Below, piece by piece: positions 1-6,581 of a DNA stretch of 10,976 nucleotides. Position numbers and translations under genes: made by a program. Source of the DNA: Chromatiales bacterium (GTDB taxonomy: Bacteria > Pseudomonadota > Gammaproteobacteria > Chromatiales > Chromatiaceae); the NCBI GenBank assembly GCA_024762485.1, contig JANTHH010000082.1, positions 1-10,976 of the forward strand. The letters are read 5' to 3'. Every line of letters starts with the position of its first letter. Position 1 is the first letter of the stretch. The notes below the pieces were generated by a model that was not told the origin of the DNA, ran no database searches, and saw only the letters and a program-made list of their open reading frames with translations.

Positions 1-88
1 CCAGCGACTGCAGTGCGCGGACGATGGATGTCCGCTCGGGTGGCTCGGCCCAGGGGTCGGCGGGGAAGAGATAAAGGCTGCCACTCAT
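1..88 (-). CDS. Unidentified protein, N-terminal 29 residues only
   Basis: An open frame runs on the minus strand from ATG at 88 to the window edge and encodes MSGSLYLFPADPWAEPPERT followed by SIVRALQSL. It has no stop codon in the visible part. It lies divergent to znuA, with 82 bases between the two start codons. No clear ribosome binding site precedes the ATG. A TAGAAT -10-like hexamer sits at 98-103 on the minus strand, so any transcript from it would be nearly leaderless. I do not recognise the family from this fragment. The reading frame is supported mainly by its natural-looking composition and by the gene layout. The shared upstream region means it could also respond to Zur, but that is inference. 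Confidence 0.45.
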   Translation of the reverse strand, partial: MSGSLYLFPADPWAEPPERTSIVRALQSL

Positions 89-122
89 GGGGCGGGGATT
101 CTAGCAGACGGGTGTGCGCACA

Positions 123-150
123 GGGACGCAATGTAATAACATAACGTCCC
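123..150. promoter_or_regulatory. Zur operator (zinc box) upstream of znuA
   Basis: A 28-base dyad is centred between 136 and 137. The outer arms are GGGACG (123-128) and CGTCCC (145-150), and the inner arms are ATGT (131-134) and ACAT (139-142); 11 of 14 positions are symmetric. The AT-rich core AATGTAATAACATAAC stands out in GC-rich surroundings. It matches the enterobacterial Zur consensus half-sites (AATGTTATA / TATAAC) at most positions. It lies 21 bases before the znuA start and overlaps the only AT-rich stretch able to serve as a -10 element, so bound Zur would block transcription. The presence of zur inside the downstream operon supports the assignment. Zur binding itself is inferred. 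Confidence 0.75.
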
Positions 151-170
151 CGCCCGCCAGGTATCCAGCA

Positions 171-980
171 ATGACCCGTCGCCTTTTTCTGCTCCTGCTC
201 CTGCTGTCACCGGCGCTGCTCGCTGCATCGCCGCTGCAGCTGTTCGTCAGTGTGCTGCCCCAGCGGCAGATCGTCGAACGTGTCGGTGGCGACCAGGTGG
301 CGGTGTCGGTGATGGTCGGTCCAGGCTTCGAGCCGGCCAGCTACGAGCCGAGCCCGCGCCAGATCGCCGCCGTCTCCACTGCCGTACTCTATGCGCGCAT
401 CGGCGTGCCCTTCGAGAAGGCCTGGCTGGCACGTATCCAGGCCGCCAATCCGGCACTGGAGATCTGGGACATGCGCGGCCAGGTGGCACAGCGCGACGAC
501 CCACACGTGTGGACCGATCCGTTGCTGGTCAAGGCCATGGCGGCGCGCCTGCGCGACCGTTTGAGCGCGCTGCGTCCGGATGCCGCGGCGGAGTTTGCCG
601 CCAATTATGCGGCCTATGCTGATGAACTGGATGACCTGCACCGCGAGCTGCAGGCCCTGCTGGCGCCCTATCGGGGTCGCAGCTTCATGGTCTTCCACCC
701 CGCCTGGAGTTATTTCGCCGCCCGTTATGGTCTGCACCAGTTGTCGGTGGAGCACGAGGGCAAGGAGCCGGGGCCACGGGCGATGCAGGCGTTGATCGAG
801 CAGGCGAAGGCACTGGGGCTGACCACCCTGTTTGTCGAGCCCGAGTTCCATCACCAGTCCGCCGCTGCGGTGGCACGCGGTTTTGGCGGCCGGCTGGTGC
901 AGATCGATCCGCTGGCGCCCGACCTGACCGCCAACCTGCGACTGGTGGCGCAGAAGCTGGTGGCGAGCTGGCAGTCATGA
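171..980 (+). CDS. znuA: Zinc ABC transporter substrate-binding protein ZnuA
   Basis: This periplasmic protein captures zinc and hands it to the ZnuB permease. The 269-residue product starts with a Sec signal peptide (MTRR, then a Leu-rich core at 5-18, cleavage near A19/S20). Cluster A-I metal-binding features follow: YEPSPRQ (58-64), DPHVWTDP with H112, FHPAWSYFAARYG with H176, VEHEGKEPGP (193-202), FVEPEF (221-226) and IDPLAPD with D246. The ATG at 171 is chosen because the GTG at 114 would put the Zur operator inside the gene and spoil the signal peptide; AGG at 159-161 is a usable ribosome binding site. Two things are odd. The usual first ligand His of the P-H-x-YEP motif is Ala (A56), and the long His-rich loop of E. 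coli ZnuA is absent, making the protein shorter than the usual ~310 residues. Specificity for zinc rather than manganese rests on the zur and operator context. Confidence 0.88.
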   Translation: MTRRLFLLLLLLSPALLAASPLQLFVSVLPQRQIVERVGGDQVAVSVMVGPGFEPASYEPSPRQIAAVSTAVLYARIGVPFEKAWLARIQAANPALEIWDMRGQVAQRDDPHVWTDPLLVKAMAARLRDRLSALRPDAAAEFAANYAAYADELDDLHRELQALLAPYRGRSFMVFHPAWSYFAARYGLHQLSVEHEGKEPGPRAMQALIEQAKALGLTTLFVEPEFHHQSAAAVARGFGGRLVQIDPLAPDLTANLRLVAQKLVASWQS

Positions 981-1705
981 GCGATTATGCCGTCGAACTC
1001 GACCACGTCAGCTTCAGCTATCTCGGCGTGCCGGTGCTGGAGGATGTCAGCCTGCGGGTGCCGGAGGGTGAGTTCCTCGGCATCGTCGGTCCCAACGCGG
1101 GTGGCAAGAGCACCCTGCTGAAGCTGATCCTCGGCCTGCTCGAGCCCACCGCGGGCACGGTGCGGGTGCACGGCCTGCCGCCGTGCAAGGGGCGGGCGGA
1201 CATCGGCTACGTGCCCCAGTATCCGAGCTTCGCCCGTGACTTCCCGGTGACGGTGGAGCAGGTGGTGCTGATGGGGCGTCTCGGCAAGGGCCGCTGGTTC
1301 GGTGGTTACAGCCGCGCCGACCATCAGGTGGCGCAGCGGGTGATGGCCGAGACCGAGGTGGGGGATCTCGCCGACAAGCGCATCCACACCCTGTCCGGTG
1401 GCCAGCTGCAGCGGGTGCTGGTGGCGCGCGCACTGGCTGCCGAGCCACGCATCCTGCTGCTCGACGAGCCCACCGCCAATATCGACCAGCGGGTGGAGAC
1501 CGACATCTTCGACCTGCTCAAGCGGCTCAACGCGCGCATGACCATCCTGCTGGTGTCCCACGACGTGACCTTCATCAGCAAGTACGTGCAGCGGGTGGCC
1601 TGTCTCAATCGCACCCTGCTGTGCCACACCACCGAAGCGGTGGACGCCGACGTGCTGCGTGCGCTGTATGGCGAGGACGTGCGCCTGGTGGCGCATCACC
1701 ACTGA
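977..1705 (+). CDS. znuC: Zinc ABC transporter ATP-binding protein ZnuC
   Basis: This cytoplasmic ATPase powers zinc import through ZnuB. The 242 residues contain all the ABC motifs: Walker A GPNAGGKST (38-46), Q-loop GYVPQ with Q81, signature LSGGQLQR (139-146), Walker B ILLLDEP (159-165), D-loop ANID (167-170) and H-loop SHD with H195. The Walker A has Ala where the second Gly usually stands (GPNG becomes GPNA), which some ABC importers tolerate. The protein ends in three histidines, a common feature in metal-uptake ATPases. Its ATG overlaps the znuA stop (ATGA at 977-980), which indicates translational coupling. Family and complex membership are firm; zinc as the substrate follows from the operon. 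Confidence 0.92.
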   Translation: MSDYAVELDHVSFSYLGVPVLEDVSLRVPEGEFLGIVGPNAGGKSTLLKLILGLLEPTAGTVRVHGLPPCKGRADIGYVPQYPSFARDFPVTVEQVVLMGRLGKGRWFGGYSRADHQVAQRVMAETEVGDLADKRIHTLSGGQLQRVLVARALAAEPRILLLDEPTANIDQRVETDIFDLLKRLNARMTILLVSHDVTFISKYVQRVACLNRTLLCHTTEAVDADVLRALYGEDVRLVAHHH

Positions 1706-1721
1706 TGACGGGATGCCAGAC

Positions 1722-2570
1722 ATGACCTTCTTCACGGCACTGCTCGAACACCACTTCCTGCAGGCGGCGCTGCTGGCCGGGCTGCTGGCGGCCATCGGCT
1801 GCGGCGTGATCGGCAGCTACGTGGTGGTGAAACGCATCGGCTACCTTGCCGGCGGCATCGCCCACTCGGTGCTCGGTGGCATGGGCGCGGCACTGTATTT
1901 CGGCCTCGACCCCATGGGCGGTGCGCTGGTGGCCGCCATCATTTCGGCCTTGTTGATCGGCTGGGTGCGGCTGCGCTGGGGCGGGCAGGAAGACATCCTC
2001 ATCGGCGCACTGTGGGCCATCGGCATGGCGGTGGGCATCCTCTTCATCGAGCGCACGCCGGGCTACACCGGCAACCTGATGAGCTACCTGTTCGGCAACA
2101 TCCTGCTGGTGCCCGAACGCCAGCTGTGGCTCATGGGCGGGCTCGACCTGCTGTTGCTGGGCACCGTCGGTCTGCTCTATCGACATTTCCTGGCAGTGGC
2201 CTTCGACGAGGAGTTCGCCCGGCTGCGTGGCCTGCCGGTCACCGCGTTGTACCTGCTGCTGCTGTGTCTGGTGGCGGTCACCGTGGTGCTGCTGATCCAG
2301 GTGGTGGGGCTGATCCTGGTGATCGCCCTGCTGACCCTGCCGGCGGCCATCGCCGGCCAGTATGTGCAGACCCTGGGGCGGATGATGCTGGTGGCGACCC
2401 TGCTCGGCGCCGTCTTCACCAGTGGCGGGCTGGCCCTGTCCTACGCGCCGGACCTGCCGCCGGGCGCCACCATCATCCTGCTGGCCGGTGCGGCCTATGT
2501 GCTGTCGACCCTCTGGTATCACTGGTCGCTGGCGCGGCGTCGCCGGCGCAGCGTGGAGGCAGCGCCATGA
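1722..2570 (+). CDS. znuB: Zinc ABC transporter permease ZnuB
   Basis: This inner-membrane permease of the ABC-3 family forms the zinc channel with ZnuC. The predicted 282 residues hold about eight hydrophobic helices. Family hallmarks include GSYVVVKRIGYLAGGIAHSVL near the N-terminus, DEEFARLRGLPV (the cytoplasmic coupling-helix region) and LPPGATIILLAG near the C-terminus. The tail is Arg-rich (ARRRRR), as expected for a cytoplasmic end. Two in-frame ATGs are possible: 1713 (MPDMTFF) and 1722 (MTFF). I prefer 1722 because a CGGGA stretch at 1709-1713 lies 8 bases before it, whereas the same bases touch the 1713 start. It begins 16 bases after the znuC stop and ends overlapping zur (ATGA at 2567-2570). 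Confidence 0.9.
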   Translation: MTFFTALLEHHFLQAALLAGLLAAIGCGVIGSYVVVKRIGYLAGGIAHSVLGGMGAALYFGLDPMGGALVAAIISALLIGWVRLRWGGQEDILIGALWAIGMAVGILFIERTPGYTGNLMSYLFGNILLVPERQLWLMGGLDLLLLGTVGLLYRHFLAVAFDEEFARLRGLPVTALYLLLLCLVAVTVVLLIQVVGLILVIALLTLPAAIAGQYVQTLGRMMLVATLLGAVFTSGGLALSYAPDLPPGATIILLAGAAYVLSTLWYHWSLARRRRRSVEAAP

Positions 2571-3031
2571 ACCGCCCCTGCCTGCATGATCTCGACCAGG
2601 CACTGGATCGTGCCGAGGCCTTGTGTCTCGCACGCCAGGTGCGCCTCACCGAACAACGCAGAAAGGTGCTGCGGCTGGTGTGGCAGAGTGACCGGCCACT
2701 GGGCGCTTACGACATCCTCGCCGCCATCCGCCAGCAGCAGCCCAAGGCCGCGCCGCCGACCGTCTATCGCGCACTGGACTTCCTCCTCGAGCAGGGCCTG
2801 ATCCACAAGCTGGAGACCCTGCATGCCTATGTCGGCTGCCCGCACCCGGAGCAGCCCCATGCCGGCCAGTTCCTGATCTGCAACCAGTGTGGCGATGTCA
2901 CCGAACTGGAAGACCGCTCGATCAGCGACAGCCTGGGCGACGCCGCCCGTGCAAGCGGTTTCCAGCTGGAACAGCGGGTGGTGGAGCTGTCTGGTACCTG
3001 TGCAGATTGCGCGCAGGAGGGGCAGGAGTGA
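2567..3031 (+). CDS. zur: Zinc uptake regulator Zur (Fur family)
   Basis: This is a dimeric zinc-dependent repressor of zinc uptake genes. The 154 residues have an N-terminal winged helix (about 20-85) with recognition segment PPTVYRALDFLLEQGLIHKLE shortened here to its core TVYRALDFLLEQG (65-77), and a C-terminal dimerisation domain. The structural zinc site is intact: C105 and C108 (CNQC) with C145 and C148 (CADC). The sensing site also appears present: H80, C91, H98 and E113 correspond in spacing to H77, C88, H96 and E111 of E. coli Zur. GGAGG at 2555-2559 sits 7 bases before the ATG, which overlaps the znuB stop. Because zur lies inside the znu operon behind a Zur-like operator, it probably represses itself. 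The sensing-site set and context separate it from Fur. Confidence 0.9.
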   Translation: MNRPCLHDLDQALDRAEALCLARQVRLTEQRRKVLRLVWQSDRPLGAYDILAAIRQQQPKAAPPTVYRALDFLLEQGLIHKLETLHAYVGCPHPEQPHAGQFLICNQCGDVTELEDRSISDSLGDAARASGFQLEQRVVELSGTCADCAQEGQE

Positions 3032-3261
3032 AGCGTCTGCTGATCCTGCTGGTGCGTGGCTATCAGCTGCTGATCAGCCCGGTGCTGGGCAACAACTGTC
3101 GCTACATGCCCAGCTGCTCCGCCTACACCATTGAGGCGATGGAGAAGCACGGCCCGTTCAAGGGTATCTGGCTCGGGCTCAAGCGGGTGGGGCGCTGTCA
3201 CCCCTTCCACGAGGGTGGCTATGACCCAGTGCCCGACCCGGAGAAGAAATGCCGTCACTGA
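3028..3261 (+). CDS. yidD: Membrane protein insertion efficiency factor YidD
   Basis: This small membrane-associated protein is thought to assist YidC-dependent insertion of inner-membrane proteins. The 77 residues show the family signature: an amphipathic N-terminus (MKRLLILLVRGYQLLISPVL), CRYMPSCSAYTIEA (24-37) and GRCHPFHEGGYDPVP (55-69). The GTG start overlaps the zur stop (GTGA at 3028-3031), and AGGAGG at 3015-3020 lies 7 bases upstream, so this start is secure. YidD is normally encoded between rnpA and yidC near the replication origin. Finding it translationally coupled to zur is unusual and could place it under zinc control. It may be a second copy of yidD in this genome, which the window cannot show. 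Confidence 0.9.
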   Translation: MKRLLILLVRGYQLLISPVLGNNCRYMPSCSAYTIEAMEKHGPFKGIWLGLKRVGRCHPFHEGGYDPVPDPEKKCRH

Positions 3262-4322
3262 GCAGCCCGCTGCCGGCGCCCTTCCGCAGTCCGGACGAGT
3301 TCCGCCAGGCCTTCGTCGACGGCCTGGAGCAGATGCTGCAGCACGAGGGCCTAGGGGTGTTCATCCTGGTGCTGGCCAATGCCACCTTCGACCGGACCCT
3401 CTACCCGCACCTGCACGACCGCCTGGCCGAGCGCTTCGACCTGCTCGCCGCGCGCTTGAGCGCCGCCGAGGCGGCCGGCGAGCCCCTGCCCGATGCAGCC
3501 GATGATCAGGCGGTTTTCCGCCAGCTGCTGGCCACCGGTTTCGACCGGCTGCAGCTGACCCGCTTCCGCCACGCTGGCCCCTGGCAGCTGCAATACAACC
3601 AGCTGCGTGCCTTCCGCCCGCCGCGCATGAGCCAGGCGGTGGTCACCGAGCTGTGCAAGCCCTTCGACGATCAGAGCTTCCATTTCAACAAGCCCTTCCT
3701 CAATAAAGAGGTCCTCTGGCAGGGTGAACTGCTGGGGCGCGACTGCCGCCTGCTCTACAACAAGTTCCCCTTCGCCATGCTGCATGGCCTGCTGGTGGTC
3801 GATCCCATGCTGAAAAAGCCACAGTTCCTCGCCGAGGCCGACCATGCCCATGTCTGGCAGCTCACCCAGACGCTGGGTGAACGGCTACCGGGCTGGGGAC
3901 TCGGCTACAACGCCAACGGCGCCAATGCCTCGGTCAACCACCAGCACTTCCAGAGTTTCCTGGATGAAGGTGACGGCCTTCCCATCGAATCCGCCCGCTG
4001 GCGCCACAACGGCGGTGCAGAGGCCTTCCCGCTGGACTGCCGGGTCTTCGACGAGGCGGCCGCGGCCTGGTCGTTCATCGACACCCTGCACCACGCCAAT
4101 ACCCCCTACAACCTGCTCTACCGTCCCGGCCGGTTGTATATCACGCCGCGCGCCTTCCAGGGCAGCCGCAAACATGCGGACTGGGCCGGCGGCTTCGCCT
4201 GGGCCGAGCTGGCAGGTGCCTGCACCCTCCACCAGGCACAGGACTATCAAACGCTCACCGCTCGGGATGTGTCCGAGGCGCTCTCCACCTTGTCGGTGAT
4301 CGACAGCCCCGATTTTTCATAA
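3249..4322 (+). CDS. HIT-superfamily nucleotide phosphorylase/transferase, VTC2-like
   Basis: This is a probable nucleotidyl transferase or nucleoside-diphosphate-sugar phosphorylase of the GalT / Ap4A phosphorylase / GDP-hexose phosphorylase branch of the HIT superfamily. The 357 residues carry YNKFPFAMLHGLLVV (170-184), matching the N-x-P-x-H strand region of that branch, and the active-site motif NASVNHQHFQSF (226-237). In that motif H231-x-H233-x-Q235 is the catalytic H-x-H-x-Q pattern. The following LPIES resembles the FPIE segment of plant VTC2 GDP-L-galactose phosphorylase. The gene overlaps yidD by 13 bases, with GGAG (3240-3243) 5 bases before the ATG, so it is the last gene of the znu cluster. 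The substrate is unknown. The HIT assignment is fairly firm; the VTC2 resemblance is motif-level recall and would need a profile search. Confidence 0.65.
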   Translation: MPSLSSPLPAPFRSPDEFRQAFVDGLEQMLQHEGLGVFILVLANATFDRTLYPHLHDRLAERFDLLAARLSAAEAAGEPLPDAADDQAVFRQLLATGFDRLQLTRFRHAGPWQLQYNQLRAFRPPRMSQAVVTELCKPFDDQSFHFNKPFLNKEVLWQGELLGRDCRLLYNKFPFAMLHGLLVVDPMLKKPQFLAEADHAHVWQLTQTLGERLPGWGLGYNANGANASVNHQHFQSFLDEGDGLPIESARWRHNGGAEAFPLDCRVFDEAAAAWSFIDTLHHANTPYNLLYRPGRLYITPRAFQGSRKHADWAGGFAWAELAGACTLHQAQDYQTLTARDVSEALSTLSVIDSPDFS

Positions 4323-4327
4323 GGTGC

Positions 4328-4356
4328 GAGCGGGAGGTGTGGCGACCTATTCGCTC
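4328..4356. terminator. Possible bidirectional hairpin between converging genes
   Basis: The HIT gene (ending at 4322) and the antiporter gene (ending at 4347 on the other strand) converge with 24 bases between them. The segment can fold as GAGCG (4328-4332) with CGCTC (4352-4356) and, inside, AGGT (4335-4338) with ACCT (4345-4348). This gives nine pairs interrupted by a small internal loop. No T-run follows on either strand, so it is not a classical intrinsic terminator. The position makes a transcript-end role plausible. Confidence 0.3.
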
Positions 4357-6302
4357 AGCAGTTGTCTTCGCGCCTCGTCGAGCTCGTCCTGTTCGCCGCT
4401 GAGAATAAGGATATCGCCCTCCCGCAGACGGGTCTGGTCTCCCGGGGAAGGGACGAGTATCCCCTGTCGACGGATGGCGGCCACCCTGGCGGGCAGTGAG
4501 AGATCGCCGAGGCGTTGTCCGATCGCGCGTGAGCTGGAGACGATGGGGACGGTCTCCAGTCGGCGTTGGTAGTGGCGCTCGGACACGCCCTCGTGCTCGC
4601 TGTGTATGAAGTGCCGCAGTGACTGATAGCGGTCGGCCCGGATCTCGGCCATGCGCTCGTCCACCTCGCTGGCCGGACGGCCCAGCAGGATGAGAAGCTG
4701 TGCCCCGAGCATCAGGCTGGACTCCAGCCCCTCGGGAAGCACCTCCGAGGCGCCGGCGTCGAGCAGTTGATCGATCGCCTCATCCTCGCGAGTCCGGGCC
4801 AGGATGGTGAGCGTTGGATTATGCTGCCGGGCGAGGCGGGTGGTCTGCCGGGCCGCGGCGAGCTGGTCATGGGTCAGTACCAGGGCGGCGGCCCGTTCGA
4901 CGCCGGCGGCCTCGAGGACGCTGTGATGCGTGGCATCGCCATAGACCACCTGGTAGCCGGCCTCCCGGGCCGTGCGCACCCGCTCGGCATCGAGGTCGAG
5001 GGCGAGATAGTCGAACTGGTCCTGTTGCAGCAGGGTCGCGAGGTTCTGGCCGATTCGGCCGAATCCGACGATGATCACGGGTTGTTCCAGATCCTGCACT
5101 TCCTGCCGTATGGCCTGTTCCGGGGTGATGAGCCGCTGTGCGCCCTGACGCCTGAGCAGCCAGCGTGCAATTTCCTGGTTATAACGGATCAGCAGCGGGG
5201 TTGCGGCGATGCTGAGAACCATCGCGCCCAGCAGGATCTGCCCGTCCTGCTCGTCAAGCAACCCCTGACCAAGGACGCCGGCGACCAGCAGCAGGCCGAA
5301 CTCACCGGCCTGGGCGAGCGTGATGCCGCTGCGCAGGGCAGTCAGCCAGTCCTCGCCGAGGCCACGCACCAGCAGAGCGATCAGCGAGGCCTTGGCCAGC
5401 AGAATGATGATCGTCAGAAGCAGGATCTGGGGCAGGTAGAGCAGCAGGCTCTGTGGCGCCAGCAGCATGCCGATGGTGGCAAAGAACAGCCCCAGGAGGA
5501 TCTCCTGGAAGGGGCGGATGTCGGACTCGACCTGGTGGCGAAACTCGGTCTCACCCAACACCATGCCCGCGAGGAAGGCGCCCAGGGGCGGCGACAGCCC
5601 TGCCTCGTGCGCCACCATGGCGGCGCTGACCACGATAAAGATGGCCGCCAGCATGAAGACCTCGCCCGATCGCCCCCGGGCCACCCAGTGAAGAAAGGGG
5701 CGGGCCAGCCAGCGACCGGCCAGGTACAGACCGCCGAACACCACGCCGGCCTTGAGAAAGACCAGGCCCATCGATTCGCTGCCTTCTGTTGCCGTGAGGG
5801 TGCCCAGCAGGATCAGGAAGGGCACCGTGGCCAGGTCCTGGAACAGGAGTACCGAGACCGCCATGCGGCCGTGGCGCGTGGCCAGTTCCATCTGCTCCGC
5901 CAGTTGCTTGATCACCACCGCGGTGGACGACATGGCCACGGCACCGCCCAGCAGGATCGCCACCTTGTAATCCATGCCCGCCAGCCAGGCGCCGAGTCCC
6001 GCCAGCAGGGTGACCAGGATCACCTCGCTGCCGCCCAGTCCCAGTACATTGCGGCGATTGGCCAGCAGTTCGGGCAAGGTGAATTCGAGCCCTATCAGGA
6101 ACATGAGAAACACCACGCCCAACTCGGCAAGGAAGCGGGTCTGCTCATTGTCTGGCAGCCAGCCCAGACCCTGGGGGCCGATCAGGACGCCCAGCGCGAG
6201 ATAACCGAGGATGGGAGAGAGGCCAAACTGACGGAACAGGGCCACCACGCCGACGGCGCTGCCCATCAGCAGGAACAGGGAGAGGAAGGGATCAGGGTGC
6301 AT
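4347..6302 (-). CDS. CPA2 cation/proton antiporter with TrkA-N/TrkA-C domains (KefB/YbaL type)
   Basis: This inner-membrane monovalent cation:proton antiporter probably handles K+ efflux or Na+/H+ exchange, with nucleotide-gated control. The 651 residues begin with a Na/H-exchanger domain of 12-13 helices (about 5-385), including the CPA2 motif FQDLATVPF (154-162) in the ion pathway. A Rossmann TrkA-N domain follows (about 407-525) with the NAD-binding loop GFGRIG (413-418) and the acidic LDLD ending at D437. A TrkA-C ligand-binding domain (about 580-650) closes the protein. Length and order match KefB/KefC/YbaL. The glutathione-adduct gating of KefB/KefC cannot be confirmed from sequence alone. 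The ATG at 6302 has only a weak ribosome binding site (GAGATCG well upstream), yet the N-terminus starts naturally just before the first helix. Confidence 0.87.
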   Translation of the reverse strand: MHPDPFLSLFLLMGSAVGVVALFRQFGLSPILGYLALGVLIGPQGLGWLPDNEQTRFLAELGVVFLMFLIGLEFTLPELLANRRNVLGLGGSEVILVTLLAGLGAWLAGMDYKVAILLGGAVAMSSTAVVIKQLAEQMELATRHGRMAVSVLLFQDLATVPFLILLGTLTATEGSESMGLVFLKAGVVFGGLYLAGRWLARPFLHWVARGRSGEVFMLAAIFIVVSAAMVAHEAGLSPPLGAFLAGMVLGETEFRHQVESDIRPFQEILLGLFFATIGMLLAPQSLLLYLPQILLLTIIILLAKASLIALLVRGLGEDWLTALRSGITLAQAGEFGLLLVAGVLGQGLLDEQDGQILLGAMVLSIAATPLLIRYNQEIARWLLRRQGAQRLITPEQAIRQEVQDLEQPVIIVGFGRIGQNLATLLQQDQFDYLALDLDAERVRTAREAGYQVVYGDATHHSVLEAAGVERAAALVLTHDQLAAARQTTRLARQHNPTLTILARTREDEAIDQLLDAGASEVLPEGLESSLMLGAQLLILLGRPASEVDERMAEIRADRYQSLRHFIHSEHEGVSERHYQRRLETVPIVSSSRAIGQRLGDLSLPARVAAIRRQGILVPSPGDQTRLREGDILILSGEQDELDEARRQLLSE

Positions 6303-6581
6303 ATCGGTGTCGTCGATCTCTGGCGTGACGGATGGTCACGGTCATGCCCGGCATCAGGGGGCAGCTACGGGCCCGGGTCGGCACGGGGCCACGGCCTGTC
6401 CGCGCCTGGGGGGTGGGAAGCAAGTCCTCATCAGGCTGCCGCTGAGAACAGGGACAGCCACCTTTTGAAGCAAAAGAACTACGGGTGTCCATGACTCCCC
6501 CTCAGGCAACCCTCGCCCCACGCCCTTGTCATCCGACCGCAGGGAGCGATCTTTCCAGGCCTTTCTCTTCGCCACCCCGGA
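6303..6581. other. Non-coding gap between htpX and the antiporter gene
   Basis: No convincing gene was found in these 279 bases; short frames here have atypical proline- and arginine-rich products. The gap holds one copy of the CGACCGCAGGGAG repeat (6525-6554). It also has a perfect 6-pair inverted repeat, CTTTTG (6462-6467) with CAAAAG (6471-6476) around a 3-base loop, in a locally AT-rich patch. The promoter of the minus-strand antiporter should lie here, but I could not pick one with confidence. Confidence 0.5.
6525..6554 (+). repeat. Dispersed short repeat, copy 1 (GTCAT..CGACCGCAGGGAG)
   Basis: The sequence CTTGTCATCCGACCGCAGGG and the following AGCGATCTTT match 10330-10360 except for one indel and a few substitutions. 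It lies 27 bases beyond the htpX stop codon, in the orientation opposite to that gene. Both copies sit just 3' of a gene, outside coding sequence, as expected for a dispersed extragenic repeat. A closely similar motif (GTCATTTCGACC..AGGGAGAAATCTT) is familiar from many unrelated bacterial genomes; that statement is from memory. Confidence 0.65.

Noticed and set aside
114..170. A GTG start giving znuA 19 extra residues
   Set aside because: It would place the Zur operator inside the coding sequence and put polar residues before the signal peptide; ATG 171 gives a normal Sec signal.
1605..2633. A 342-codon minus-strand frame opposite znuB
   Set aside because: It is Gln/His-rich, without domains, and spans parts of three well-supported genes on the other strand.
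6462..6476. CTTTTG-AAG-CAAAAG hairpin as a terminator
   Set aside because: The stem is only 6 AT-rich pairs, no T-run follows, and it lies over 100 bases beyond htpX; it is not convincing as a terminator.
4767..6494. A 575-codon open frame on the plus strand opposite the antiporter gene
   Set aside because: The product is Gln/His/Gly-rich and unlike any family; the minus strand encodes a full-length antiporter with intact motifs.
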